Below the pieces are notes generated by a model that did not search any database, was not told the DNA's origin, and saw only the letters and a program-made list of their open reading frames with translations. This document shows, one piece after another, positions 33,701-46,500 of a stretch of 64,000 bases of DNA. The stretch comes from Thalassia testudinum (taxonomy: Eukaryota; Streptophyta; Magnoliopsida; Alismatales; Hydrocharitaceae), in the NCBI GenBank assembly GCA_037157565.1, contig JAZHRO010000002.1, forward strand, positions 36,042,501-36,106,500, in the 5' to 3' direction. Within the stretch, counting starts at the first letter, position 1; every line of letters starts with the position of its first letter. A program made the position numbers and the translations under genes.

Positions 33701-36700
33701 TCCTCCTAAATCACCTGAGTTTGTCTCGCTCTATAAGCCCTGTCATCTTCTAAAAGGAGCCCAACATCCTCTGCCCTGTCCAGGCGTGTAATTGCAGCAA
33801 GAGCCTCCTCTTTCTTCCTCCCGCGTTCCTCCCTAACCCGCTTGATGTGGGACTTCAAGAAGGATCTCAAATCCTTCAGCTTCGCTTCCAACCTGGCGGC
33901 CGCCGACCCATCCACCTGAGTAGACCTCCACCGTTCCTCAACTAAACCCCTAAAGCCCTCCTCCAAGAGCCACGCTTTGTCGAACTTAAAATAGGTGCCA
34001 TGCCTCCATACCTCGTTCGACGTCCACAGCAAGGGGGTGTGATCCGAGAACGGGCGCTCCAAAGGCCTAACCTCCGCCATCGGGAACAACTCTGCCATCG
34101 CCGTCGAAACCAGAAATCTGTCAATATTGGATCGCTGCCCTCCCGCGTTCCTCTACGTGTATAGATAGGACAACGGAAGCATATCAACCAACCCCTGGTT
34201 CGCCACAAAGTCTGCAAATGCCTCAGAGCCCTGGTTCAATCCCCCTCGGTCACCCGGTCTGTCCTCAACCCGTAGAGGAACATTAAAATCCCCACCAATC
34301 AGCCACGGGACCCCCTGGAAAGCTGCCGCAACCTGGCTCAGATCTTCCCATAAGACCTGTCTCCTCCGACCCTCCGTCGGGCCATAAACCGAGGAGAGGA
34401 GCAAACATGTGTCTTCCCGGCGTCTCTGGAGTCTGACAGTGACAACGCTGGATCCAATCAGTGAGTCCAGCAAGGAGAACTCCTCCTCCCTCCACCCTAC
34501 AGCAATTCCCCCCGCACTCCCATCTGCATCCAGGGCTAGGAAACCCCCACAACTTTCTCCCCCCACCTCCCTCCACAGCCTTCTATCACAGCTCCCCCAC
34601 TTCGTCTCTTGAAGAAAGACCACATCAGGGCCCCACCTCTGAATATACCCCCACAAAACCGATCTTCTCGACGGGTCATTCAGACCCCTCACATTCCAAG
34701 ATAAGATCTTAGTCATGTGGTCCTCCAGGAAACGCCTCCAGATGTCAACCGTCTAAACCCCATCATTTCTGCCATGACATTCTCCTCCTCATCCAGCAAC
34801 AGACGTCGGTCCTCCGAGCTTCCCTCACCACCACATACCTCAATTCCACGTCCCGCAGCCACTAGATCACCTACAGCTTCGACCACCTCGCCGCTAGCAC
34901 CAGCCCCCAGCAACTCAGCCTCACCCCCAAGCTGCCCAGCCGCCTCCATCGTTCTCTTCCCCGCACTCGCATCCCCCAGCCCCCCATCTCCATCATCAGT
35001 ATCTGCTGCCCGCCGCCCATCTGCCAACCCATTGGAACCCGGAGCAAGCAGGTCCCCGCCGCCACCTCCAGAAGATGCCGCCGCTGACGATGTAGCGCCA
35101 CCAGATGTCCCCCGCTCCTCCGGCGATCGGCGCCAGTTGGCCGCAGCCCCCCCCAGACGGGTTCCTCCGAGGCAACCCCCTACGTTACGACCACCGCGGT
35201 CGGTAGAAGAGTCTCTGCGACCCAGTCATCTTCCACTCCCGTCGTCGTCCGCCGCCCTCCCCGCCAGCCACCTCCAGTCCCGCCGCCCGACTCGGACCGG
35301 CGAAGGAGCGCTTCGAAACCCCTCCAGCAACCTTCCGACCCTCCCTCGCAGAGACCAGGAAACGCGGGGGCGAGCGTGCAAGGGGACCCGACCCGGCTAC
35401 AGCACCGGAGCCCCCAAACTCCGTAGCCGGGTCACGCTCACCCGACCCGAAACCACCATCCGCCACTTCCTCAAGACCAGGAGCCAGCGCGTCACCACCA
35501 ACATTCCCGTAATCAGCGGGACCGCCCGGTTTCAGCGCCACATTCAATTCCCCCGCCTCCTCCGCCAAAATCGCAACGGCCCTCTGCATTCCCGCCGCTT
35601 CGTCTGCCGCTGATCGTGCCACGGGAGACGCACTCACCCAGAGATCCCCGCCGTAATCCCCGCCGCGACCTTCGACCTCCCAAGAACAGTCCGGCCCTCC
35701 TCCGCCTGCCTACCGCCACCGCCTCCACACGTCACCGCTGCTCCACCACGCACCACCGCAGAAAGGACCTAGGGTTCTCAGAACCCAAGGAGACGCGGAG
35801 AAGCCAGGCGGAACTACCCCATCGGAGCACCGACCTCTCCACCAACAGTTGCCCCGGCTTCATCTCCACTTAAGCCTCAATCCGCGACAGATCAGCCGCC
35901 TTTAGGCTGATGCCACCGCACCCGCGTAGCCTCGCAAAAGGGGCCACCACCGCCGCGACCACCTCCACCGTGCGGAGGAAGAGCGGAACTCCCTCAATCA
36001 AGATCCTCCTCGCGCTAGACGGTGGCCTCTCCGCTAGCGCCCCATCAGACCTGACCGCCCACCGACATCTCACCACACCATCGCCACATCGGATCACCCT
36101 GAAGACCAGCCGCCCCAACTCCACACAGCTTAGCCCCAGCAACACCATCCGCCCTCCTCCCAAGGAAGCCACCCTCACCCGACCCCCGTCAGCCCCCAAG
36201 TAGGCGGCGACCGCCTCCCTCAGGGCTTCCACCTCCACCAACCCCTCCAAGACCACTGCAACTAGCGCCGAAGCTAGCTTCCCTTCCAGTTCTCCCAACT
36301 CCTCCGACCACGGTGCTTCGACCTCCACAAGGGGCGCCCCCTCCGGAGGGGACGGAGGCGTCTCTCCTTTCCTCGAAAAAACCACCTCACCCGACCTCCG
36401 CCGCCCATAGCCCGACCTCCGATGACCCAGAGCGCCACAACGCAGGCAGCGCACCGGGTCCCTGCACATCGCCGCCATGTGCCCCTCACCAAGGCACTTG
36501 AAGCACCTCACCGGCACCACCCCTCTCCTCCGCCTCCCACCCACCATCGTCCAGCCCGAGCCAGCCCCCCCCCCCCCCCCCCCCGCCCCGGTCGTCTGAC
36601 CCCTCTCTCTCTCACTCATTCCTTTTCGTATCCTGGACGTTGTTGCATGTAGACTTCTTCAAGGAGGTCACCATGGAGATGCATATTTGATATCTAGTTG

Positions 36701-39700
36701 GTATAAAAGCCAATTAAGGTTGACATCAACTGAAAGTATGGTACGAATGGAGCTAACACAAGCAACTAGAGAGAAAGTTTCAAAGTTCACGCCGAACCAC
36801 TTTCAACTAGCCTAGCCTTGAATCTGTCAATGGTGTCATCTACATGATATTTCATTGTGTACATCCATTTGCAATCCACAATTTTTGCACCTTGAGGAGC
36901 GGTGACAATATCCTATTTGTCCCTAGTAGTGAGGGCCTCCATCTCAGCATCCATGGCAGCCATCCACTTAGGATCCTATGAACCCTTCTGATAAGTGTGT
37001 GGAAGAATAGTGCTGCAAAGAGCCGATGAAAATTGCTGTACGGAACAATCTAAACTGGTAATAGATGTATAATGTGACATGGGATGCAAAGAATAAGATC
37101 TGATTGGTTTTCACAGGGCAATGGGCCCATCGTTACCCCTATTGTGGCCTTTTGCTAGGGGAAAGGAACATTTAGAGCAACAACGGTAGAAGGCATATCA
37201 CACGATGGGCTGTCACCTGCATCAAAGGTTAGGGAAACAAGAATGGGTATAGGTGCAAGCGTAGTTGGTGGTGGATCATGTCTTCAGTAAAATTGAGATT
37301 AGAATTGGGTAGCTTGTCCCTCAGGGGAGAAGTAAGAGACCTTTTCAAAGGTCACATTAGCACAAACATGGTAATGCCTGCCAACCTGATCATAGCACTG
37401 GTACCTCTTTTACATGCGAGAGTGCACCAAAAAGACATTCAGTTGCCTGAGGTGAAAGCTTATTTAGGCTACTAAAGTTATGAACAAAACAGGCACAACC
37501 AAAGATGTGAAGAGGCAGGAAAAATATATCCCTTTTAGGGTAGAGTAACTTGAATGGTGTATCACCTCCAAGGACAAACGTACGAACTTGATTAATGAGA
37601 TAGGCCGCATTACGAGTTGCATCTCCTCAAAAGGACTTTGGCATACACATGGAGAAGCGTGTCCTAGCAATGTCGAGAATGTGACGTAACTTCCTTTCTG
37701 TCACCCCATTCTGTTGTGATGTATAGGGGTAAGAGATTTGATATGTGGTTCCATTCTCCTTCAGGTAGGCTTGAAGAGGCCTTTGAACAAACTCAAGAGC
37801 ATTGTTAGATCTAAAACACTGCACTTTAGTAGAGAGAATTTTGCACTTCAAAAAAGAACTTTATTATTGAAAATAAACCAGATGTCTTTCTAGAGAAAAA
37901 TTCATGATGCACAATTAAAGTCGTTAACAAAAACAAAATACCTATTATTAGAACAAGTATGAATGGGACATGGACCTTATACATCATAATGAACCAACTC
38001 AAGGAACATGCGACGGGTAGGAATGATGGCGATGTTTCCTAACTTGGCAGGGCTTGCAGTCAAATGTGGTGGAAGGTGAAATGTGAGGAAACATTTGGCG
38101 CAACTTGGATAGGGACGGATGACTGAGTCAAGAATGCCATTCGAGTGGATTGGAGGAGATGGATGTGGTGACAACAAAGGTGGATGGTAGGTCGAGGTAG
38201 TAAAGCACACGATGCTCATAGCCCCCACTAATCGTCTACTTTGTTCGGATGTCTTGAAAATAGAAATGATTCTCATAAAAATAGTTCTGCACTTTAATTG
38301 TTTACAAATCTAGCTAACAGAAAGCAGACTAAGCGGAAACTTAGGAGCACAATAGACATTAGAAAGCTGTAATCTAGGAGAGAACTGCACGGTTCCAATA
38401 GAGGTAACATGGGATTTGCTCCCATTGGCTAAGTGAACTGAGGTAATATGAGAAGAGTCCCTAGACGAGGACAAACTGGCAGTGCTATTGGAAATATGTG
38501 TGGATGCACTGGAATCAATAATCCAGTCAATAGTACCTGCATAGGAAGCATCTGCTATAATACATGTGGTAAGAGCAGCAGTGGAGGGTTGTTTGGTCCT
38601 CAGAAATTGGCGTAGGCGATCCAACTCCCATGTGCTCTGATACCATGTAGATGAAGAAGCACACACACATGTGAGAGATTCAAGATTGTGGAAAACCCCT
38701 CATGTGGAAAAATCATGGGAGCTCAAGCTCCACAAGGCTCTAGTGCCCACTAGCACTTAGGGTTTTCTCTTTACTAGAGATATACTAAAAAAGAAGAGGA
38801 GTGTGCTACATCATTTATAGGAGGATGGGATATATGGATTACACCCAAGATTCATCCACCTGTTTATAAGTGTTTCTCACCACTTAATAGACACCAAAAA
38901 GAAAAAAAGAGAGGGAGGGAGGCCATGATGTAGATTCCTACATGAATATAAGTTCCGTTTCGACAAATTACAGATGTGGGATATGATGTCCAATTTGATA
39001 TGTCCAGTTGGCAAGTGGTTGTTTGCAAGAAAAAACCAGCAATATACATGCTCATAAGGATATAGGAAGGAGGGCTAAGGGTATTACCAAAGGGGTCGGT
39101 AGGGTGTAACAACAATGAAGATGTTAGTGGTGCAATGAGATGTCGATATGTGATGGTTAGATTGAAATAACGTACACTGCCATGTCAAAAAAAAGTTCCA
39201 CATCTTCACTTATTATTTATTTTGATTTCCCAAGACAAATAAAGGGTGGGAAGGACATAAGGGTATTATTAGAGGGGTAGCAAGGTGAAGCAACAATAAA
39301 GATGTTACCTATGCTACAATTGCAAGATCGATCTGCAATGAACTTATGGGGCGTTGTGGTGATAGAGAAGTTGGCAACTCAGTAGGCTAGACCAACGAAG
39401 GAGAGGAACTAGAAGGAAGAGAATCAGCAAAGGTTGAATAGGGAGATGAGTGATGAAATTGGGAAGGAAGGGGATAATAAGTAGTTATGTAATCTTTGGG
39501 TTTTTTAAATCTCAATGGTTCATAGTGACACTATCATGATCACGATCGTAATGGTATTTCCGAATGGGACTATTCATTTTTTTATTTCTTTCTTTTACCT
39601 TTTGTTTCCATGATCTCTTTCTTTCTTTATTATTTACTCAAATTTTTATAAGTTTTACATTTATCATATTTTTTTTAGTCTATACAAACTTTATCTTCAT

Positions 39701-40513
39701 TTTTTGTCTTAAAACTAGTGATCGAGGCCCACACTATGCTATGGGGAAAATATAATTTTTTCTTTCTATTGTACTCATGCATTTCGTGTTTCTTTCCATC
39801 AAATCATTGAAACAAACCCATTCAAGTGAAAATTATTTCTCCAAATGAAAAACAATGTTAAGTCCTTTCTAAACATATCGTCTCTATTTTGAGATATTGC
39901 TTTTGTTCTTTGCGCTCATATGTCACTAAAATTAAGATTACAATGAAACAAATCTAGCATTTAAATTGAGGCTACATGTAAAAAAGATAAATACATAAAA
40001 CTTAGAATAGAGAAAAAATGCACTTCTAATAAATTGTAAGCATATATCTCCTAATAATGCTATACGAAAATCTTGAAAATAAATAGAACAATGTTTAGAA
40101 TTAAAAAGAAATCATAGAAAATAATAAATAAAAAAAAAAGTAATGTGCAATCTCACAAATAGCTGTAATAAATTTAAATATTAATATTTTCGAAAATGAT
40201 GAGTATGCTTCAACTACTAAATCACTAGATATTAATGATATTATTATTCTAATTCTAAAGAGTTGTGTAATTGCATGGGTAATAATACCTAGAGATATAT
40301 TAATAATGTGTATATTAGAAGAGGGGGGGGAGGGGGGGGGGGCAAAGAGAGGAGATATGGGTAAGGGCATCGGTTAGAATGAGAGAGAGAGATAAGGAGC
40401 ATTGTTTTAGTTTTGACCATGTATGAGGGTGGGTCAGTGGGTTGGGGGAAGACGTGATGTGGGTGAGGTGGCAAGGGGGTTACATGGAAGGACGAGAGTG
40501 GCACTGTCCCTTA

Positions 40514-40545
<32 letters not shown>

Positions 40546-43500
40546 TCTTTGTATAAAAAATAACATGAAATCCATCTTTCCTTCATAGAATTACATTAAA
40601 GAATGAAGTTGTAAAAATTTAAATGGAATTGATTCGGATAGAAATAATCTCAATTGCTATAAAAATCAATAAATTAGTCTCAAGAAAATTTTTGTTATTA
40701 GGAATAATCTTGCAAAATTAAAAAAGTTGATCTCGAACAATAGATTTACCTTGTGTGAGGAACAAATATAGTAAATTGCAAAAAAGACTTACTATGAAGT
40801 GTTGCCCAATCATTTTTCAGAATGCATAGTTTGGACATATTAATGTATCATATCCACTAAGTTCTTCCACCAAAGAAATGCCTATTTTATTGCTTACCAT
40901 CTTCGATCCTTAAATATCATTGAATTATAGAGAATTAAGCATTGATAAAACTAATATCCAAAGATGTACTAATAATGCATATATTATTTCAAATATATAT
41001 AAGCATTTCTTCCAAATAAAACTTAATTATTAGTAAAACTAATGCTTAAAGATATATTGATAATGTGTATATTATTTAAAACTTAATTATTAGTAAAACT
41101 AATACTTAAAGATATATCGATAATGTGTATATTATTTATCTTCTTTAACTATACATATCAAATGTCCCACTTCATTTGAGAAAGATATGGGTGGGGGCAT
41201 TGCTTAAGGGGAAGATTTTAGTTATATTATAGATTATAGATAGGGGAGAGGGGAAGATTTTTGTGGGAGCTGTGAAATGGGGAAGAGAGAGATGGGGAGA
41301 CACATGGTTGAGGTGGCTGGATGGGGTGCAGTGACCTCATTTTAGTTATATTATAGATTTCCCTTCGTTGAAGTAAACATGGTTGGGTGCGGGGAGGGGG
41401 GGAAGGTGAAATGTACTGTTTGAAAAGCCAATCAAAGAAAGTGCTATACTAAAATAGGGAAAATTGAAAAGCCAGGGGGGTGACTGCCCCTGCTTTCACC
41501 GACCTCTTCCATCCCTGCTCTTTATTACCATGTTTTGCTGGTTTGCCTGTCTTATCTATTACTCTCTACCCAATTGGTTTGGTTACACCATGAGTTTGGT
41601 GTGAAACCTTTATGCTTCTGTTTGACTTGTCAAAACTATTAGGATGGTCTTTTTCCTTTTGGAAAAAAAACCCTATTAGGATGGTTAGGCAGTTGTCTAT
41701 GGCATTTTATTGATCTTGATTGTGTTCCCTTGTGGTAGCTTTTATGGACATCTGTTTTTTTGTTGACAAAAAGGTGTAGGACCTTGGAGTTGCATGCTTG
41801 GCCATGGGCATTAGTGCTATAGGAGACAATGTTTCTCTAAGGCGAGTTAATAAAAAATTTCCAACTATTCCCTTTTGATTTGTTTCTCGCATTTGGCTTA
41901 ATCTTACATTTTTTGAATTTGACTATGTTGTTGCTTTGCCATTCATGTCAATGTCATGGTGTAGATATTTGAACTAATCATATGGATATTTATGTTGTTT
42001 TCTTGAAAAGCAAAAGGATGCATACTGGGTATCAATAGCTATCCAAGATTACTATTAATAAATCAAAGAAAAGACCACATTACTTCAGCATATTCTCCCT
42101 TCAAGTCATACAAAAGACCCAACCTCCAAACGGATACACTCAACATAGTGTCGAGAAGAGTTAAAGAGGGCTTCATTTCTTTTTAATCAAACCAACGAAA
42201 GCAAAACCAAAGTTGTGGCTTTCTTTTTCATGTGCTTTTGAATGGTCTCCAAAAATCCAAGAAAGATATGCAATCATGCCTGGCTTCTTGCCAAACTTTT
42301 CTTGCTACTGTATTAGAAATGTTGAAGAATATAATATAATAATGTAATGTAACATCAAACACCGATGATGACCATGAAGTATGTGGAAAACCCTTCGAAG
42401 GAGAGAAAGGACAAACCATGGGAGAAAAGCCCCCAACAAGTTGTATATTGTATTGCCACTCCTCCAGCCAAAGTAGTTGTATAAGGACTCCTACACAGGC
42501 CTTCTTGCTTAGAAACTCATGGAATAAGCGAGGTGGTATTAAATTCAACCTAGTCTTCCATGGATCTAGGAGAGGATCCAATTATTCTGTGGTTTGGTTT
42601 AATTTTATTTAAACATTAACTCTTTATATTGAGGATTGACAGGGGAGCACATGTGAAAATCTGAGTAATAAAGAAATTACAAATATGATAGGCTAGAATT
42701 AGCAAGATAAGATTTTACCATGAAATCCAATCAACTTACCACCATGAATATCAATTATCAATCAGCATTGTTGGAGAGTGTGTAGTTTAGTCTCACATTG
42801 GTTAGCGTGGGATTGTATGGTGTGTGGTGGCCTATAAACAGACAGTATACCTCTTCATTCTTCTTTGAGAAATTACAAACACACGTGCCTTATCAGGGCT
42901 TTCTCTCGTGGTTTTCTGCCTGCTCTTCGTGAGTGAGGTTTCCACGTAAACCTAAGCGTTCTTATGATTGTTTTTATACTTTGATTTATGCTTCTGCTGT
43001 TTATATTTTGCAACTTGGTATCAGAGTAGGTTCTGATCTTGGGTTTTGTTCTCAACTTTTATTATTCTTGAGATCTATTATTTGTGTCTTCATATTATAT
43101 TCAATTTCAAGAGAGAAGGGGAAACCCTAATCTCTCCGGGCAAGGTGGAGATCCTGTGGAAGGAGATGGCAATGAGGTAGAATATCTTTGCATCGTGAGA
43201 GATAGCTGCAGTTTGCAGCATTGATGTGGTCGCATGTTGGTTTGGGTGGCGCTGGATCCCTTGTGATCGAAAGAGGGGTTGCATCACGAAGGCGGCGAGA
43301 TCTGCTACTTTGATGGCCTCGTGGAGGCAAGGAAGGAAGAAGGTGGCGAGGAGGCTACTTGATCTAGCGGTGCTAGGCGACCTCTAGGGCTCGCATAAGA
43401 TGGTGCGGTGCCTAAGGTTTTCGCCTGACGACCCCTGCGTCGAATCGGTTCGGCTCAAAAGTGGGTTCGATTGAAACCGTTGCACCACAAAGCACGACGA

Positions 43501-46500
43501 TGAAGACCTGAGGGAGCCATGGGAAGCTTCAGGTCCAAGGGAGATCCATCAAAATTGGTTTGGGGAAGAGGCAGAGCCGCTAGGGCCCAGCGACGGCGGT
43601 GGTTGTTGCGAGGCTGAGAGATCGAAGAAGGTGGCGGTGAGAGCAGTAGTAGCCGCAGTGTCAGGGAGAAGCGGCGATGACCTCCTCATGACATTGCGTC
43701 AGGGAGAAGTCGCATAGAGGAGAGAGGCTACGGCGCTCTTGAAGGATCTTGAGGGGAGCTACTAGCGGTCGACTGTCCTCCCCATGAGGAACTTCGAGGT
43801 TGAGAGGATCTGAGGACTTCTTGGCATTAGAGGGCAAGGTCGAGGTGCTTCTCCTCTGACGAGGCGGTTGTGCTTCTCCTCCGAAGAGGCATCGCGGAAG
43901 AAGGCAGGCAATGGCATTGGCGGTCTTGGTGGTGAGGCAGCCCTCGCCCTTGGTGATCGCAATAGCGGCGAAGATGAGGTGGTCGGAGGTGGCGACTGAA
44001 GTGGCCGCGAGAGGAGCCACCGCTGCTCATTTCAAACCCATCGGAGTTGCAGTTGTCTTTGTTTGTGTTTCCTGAACCCTAAGGGGTGAGGGCATTTAAA
44101 AAGAAAAAGAAGAGGAAGATGTAGAGAAAAAAAGGAGGGAAAGAAAAAAAAGAAAAGGGAGAAAATAAAAGAAAAAAGAAAAGGGAAAGAAGAGAAAAGA
44201 AAAAAAAAGAAAGAAAAAGAAAAAAAATGAAAAAAAGAGAAAGGAACTCAAGAGAAGAGGGGGAGAAACCGTTATCTATATATTTCTCTGTTTTATTCCT
44301 TTTCCCATATGAGTATGGGAGAAAGGGGGAGTGTAAGCCTATTATAGTCATTCTCTAGGAGGGAGTCCCTTGTTCGAGATCACCACACGAGGATCCACAA
44401 CTTTGGGAGGTCTAGAGTTTCGAGGTCTCCAGGAGGGAGATCCAGTTTTGAGGTCCTCAGAGGATGGGTCCATTTCAGATTTCGCCTGGAGTCCAGTTTT
44501 GTGGACTCCAACAGGGAGATCCACCTTTCGAGGTCTTCAGAGGAAGGCTCATTACAGGGATACTGAATGGGGAGCCATTAGCACATGTTGAGGTCTCCAG
44601 AGGAGAGGTCATTTGTCAGCTGCAGCATTTAGCAGCTTCAGCCCTGCTGATGTGTCGACATCAGCATACCTGCCTATAGACGAGGACCAGCCGAGAGTGT
44701 TTGTTCTGTTGTGTAGAGTAGGATTTGAGTGTTGTACAAGTTGAGCATTGCATGCTCCATCTTGAGGGGAAGTGTTGGAGTGTGTGTAGTTTAGTCCCAC
44801 ATCGGTTAACATGGGATTGTGTGGTGTGTGGTGGCCTATAAATAGGCAGTGTACCTCTTCATTCTTCTTTAAGAAATTACAGACACACGTGCCCTATAGG
44901 GGCCTTTTCCCGTGGTTTTCTCTCCGCTCCTGGTGAGTGGGGTTTTTATGTAAACCTAAATGTTCTTATGATTATTTTTATGCTTTGATTTATGCTTCCG
45001 ATGTTTATATTTTTCAATTAGCATACACGTCAAAGCTGCCCCTTAAGTTTGAAAGCAGCGCTAACTGGGGTGGAACCAAATAGGGGCAGTGAGCAATGCT
45101 GCTGCAGCACATGCCGGGTGATTCGGGGATCACTCAAGCAATCTTGAAGATGTATTGCTCCATAAATTTCGTATTATTTGGTGCACAGAAAATAAAAGAT
45201 GGTGAAGATAATATGGTTACAGATCAGTGGGATTGCTCCTCTGGTACCCTGTATAAGAACATGAAAGCATATTCTATCATGAAACCCTAGTCTCACACCA
45301 TCACCATAACATCACCGTCAACAACTTGCTAGAACTTATAAAAAAGCAGTGGAAACCCATAAGGACCTGAGGAACTCTCTCAATTCGGACTAAGCAAAGC
45401 CTTTTTCATATCCTCAATAATATCCCACACAAAAGACTCATTTTGTTCCCCTTTTAAGAGAAGTTATACCATTTCATCTCCAACATCGGTCAGCACAATG
45501 GCATGCTTCAAAGAACAGGTGTAAATGAGAAGCTAAAATATCACCATAGAATCCCCTTGATATCTTCTTTCCCCACCAACAAGCAATTAATTCTATTTCT
45601 CCTGTATAACCATTGTCACAAGCATGGCAATGCATTGTCTAGGCATTCCCCTCCTTTATCTTGGAAAAATCTCCATTTAATTTCAATCTCGATGCCCTTG
45701 GTAGAGATTTCCTGGTGAATCTCTCAGTGACCTCAGCTAAAAGAGCTTTGATGTCCTCTATCCAGTTAAAATTTTGAAACTGTTTTCAAAGACCCATTGC
45801 CTTCTCATGCATTGCTCTTTCAAGGATTCCTTGTTACACCTCAAACTCCCTTAAAATATGCTAACTTTGAAGAGAGATTGAGTCGCAGATCCCAAGTCAT
45901 CAGCCCTCTGCCAATGGTCTTCTACCAAATGCCTGAAATTTGATGCATATGGCCAAGATAAGAACACTTTTTCTCATTTGATTTCCAACACAAAGGCATG
46001 ATATCTGAGAAAAGGCCCCAGATACTCTGACAAAGGAAAGATCTAAGAAAAATCTATTGGAAAGAGAAACACGTCTAATCGTGCGGATGTCTGAAGAGCC
46101 ACCCAGCCACCCCCTTCCCCATGCAGCTATGCAAGCGAATCTACACTTCATTGAAGGATAATCAGCCTAAGGTCCCTGAAATCCAATGAACCTCTATCCC
46201 TGCTAAACCTGTCCATCCACCTATCTTCAACACTGAGTTTACATCAAAATCTTCGCCAACCAACCAAGATGTATCGGGAAATAAGGCCTGCACTTCTCCA
46301 GCTTTCATATGCAAGTCCCACTTCTTTCTATATCTATGTCTGGGCCATAAATTGGGGAAAAAAGTATCCGAATTCCATCCAATCTTCTAACTGGCACAAA
46401 TATTAAAACAAAACTTCCCTGTATGGATTCATACCAACTGGGATCTGTATCTATGATCATCCCAAGCCAGGATCTGTCCAAAGTGGCCCAGAGTTCCTAC

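Larger units (their letters stand above)
31034..36626 (-). mobile_element. Near full-length L1-type LINE inserted in the copia RT
   Basis: It has ORF1 with a CCHC zinc knuckle and ORF2 with endonuclease, RT and C-terminal zinc finger. It is flanked by an 18-bp TSD with one mismatch (cgtatcctggaggttgtt at 31016-31033 and cgtatcctggacgttgtt at 36627-36644). The TSD lies inside copia RT at the [11 protein letters not shown] site. On the minus strand the 3' end has only a short A-run (31031-31037). Its GC content is far above that of the surrounding intron. Confidence 0.93.
29701..39114 (-). mobile_element. Ty1/copia retrotransposon in intron 5, split by a LINE
   Basis: On the minus strand the order is LTR-like sequence (39114-38646), PBS (38645-38634), protease, GAG-pre-integrase, integrase, RT, [LINE 36626-31034], RT, RNase H, PPT (29882-29870) and a short LTR (29869-29701). 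Protease follows the PBS almost directly, so gag is missing. The right-hand LTR-like sequence does not resemble the short left LTR, and no TSD was found. The element may therefore be chimeric. All reading frames are broken. Confidence 0.8.
39115..42768 (+). other. Intron 5, AT-rich part with simple repeats
   Basis: I see no coding domain. It holds a G-run, a GT/AT microsatellite and a 60-bp tandem repeat, listed separately. The rest is AT-rich intron sequence. Confidence 0.5.

Noticed and set aside
34717..35613. Plus-strand 298-codon Pro/Ser/Arg-rich ORF
   Set aside because: It lies opposite the GC-rich LINE ORF1/ORF2 junction. Low-complexity composition and GC content explain the long open frame.
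36567..36583. Poly-C run considered as an assembly join
   Set aside because: The 18-bp TSD and collinear copia sequence on both sides support a real LINE insertion. Run length itself may be inexact.
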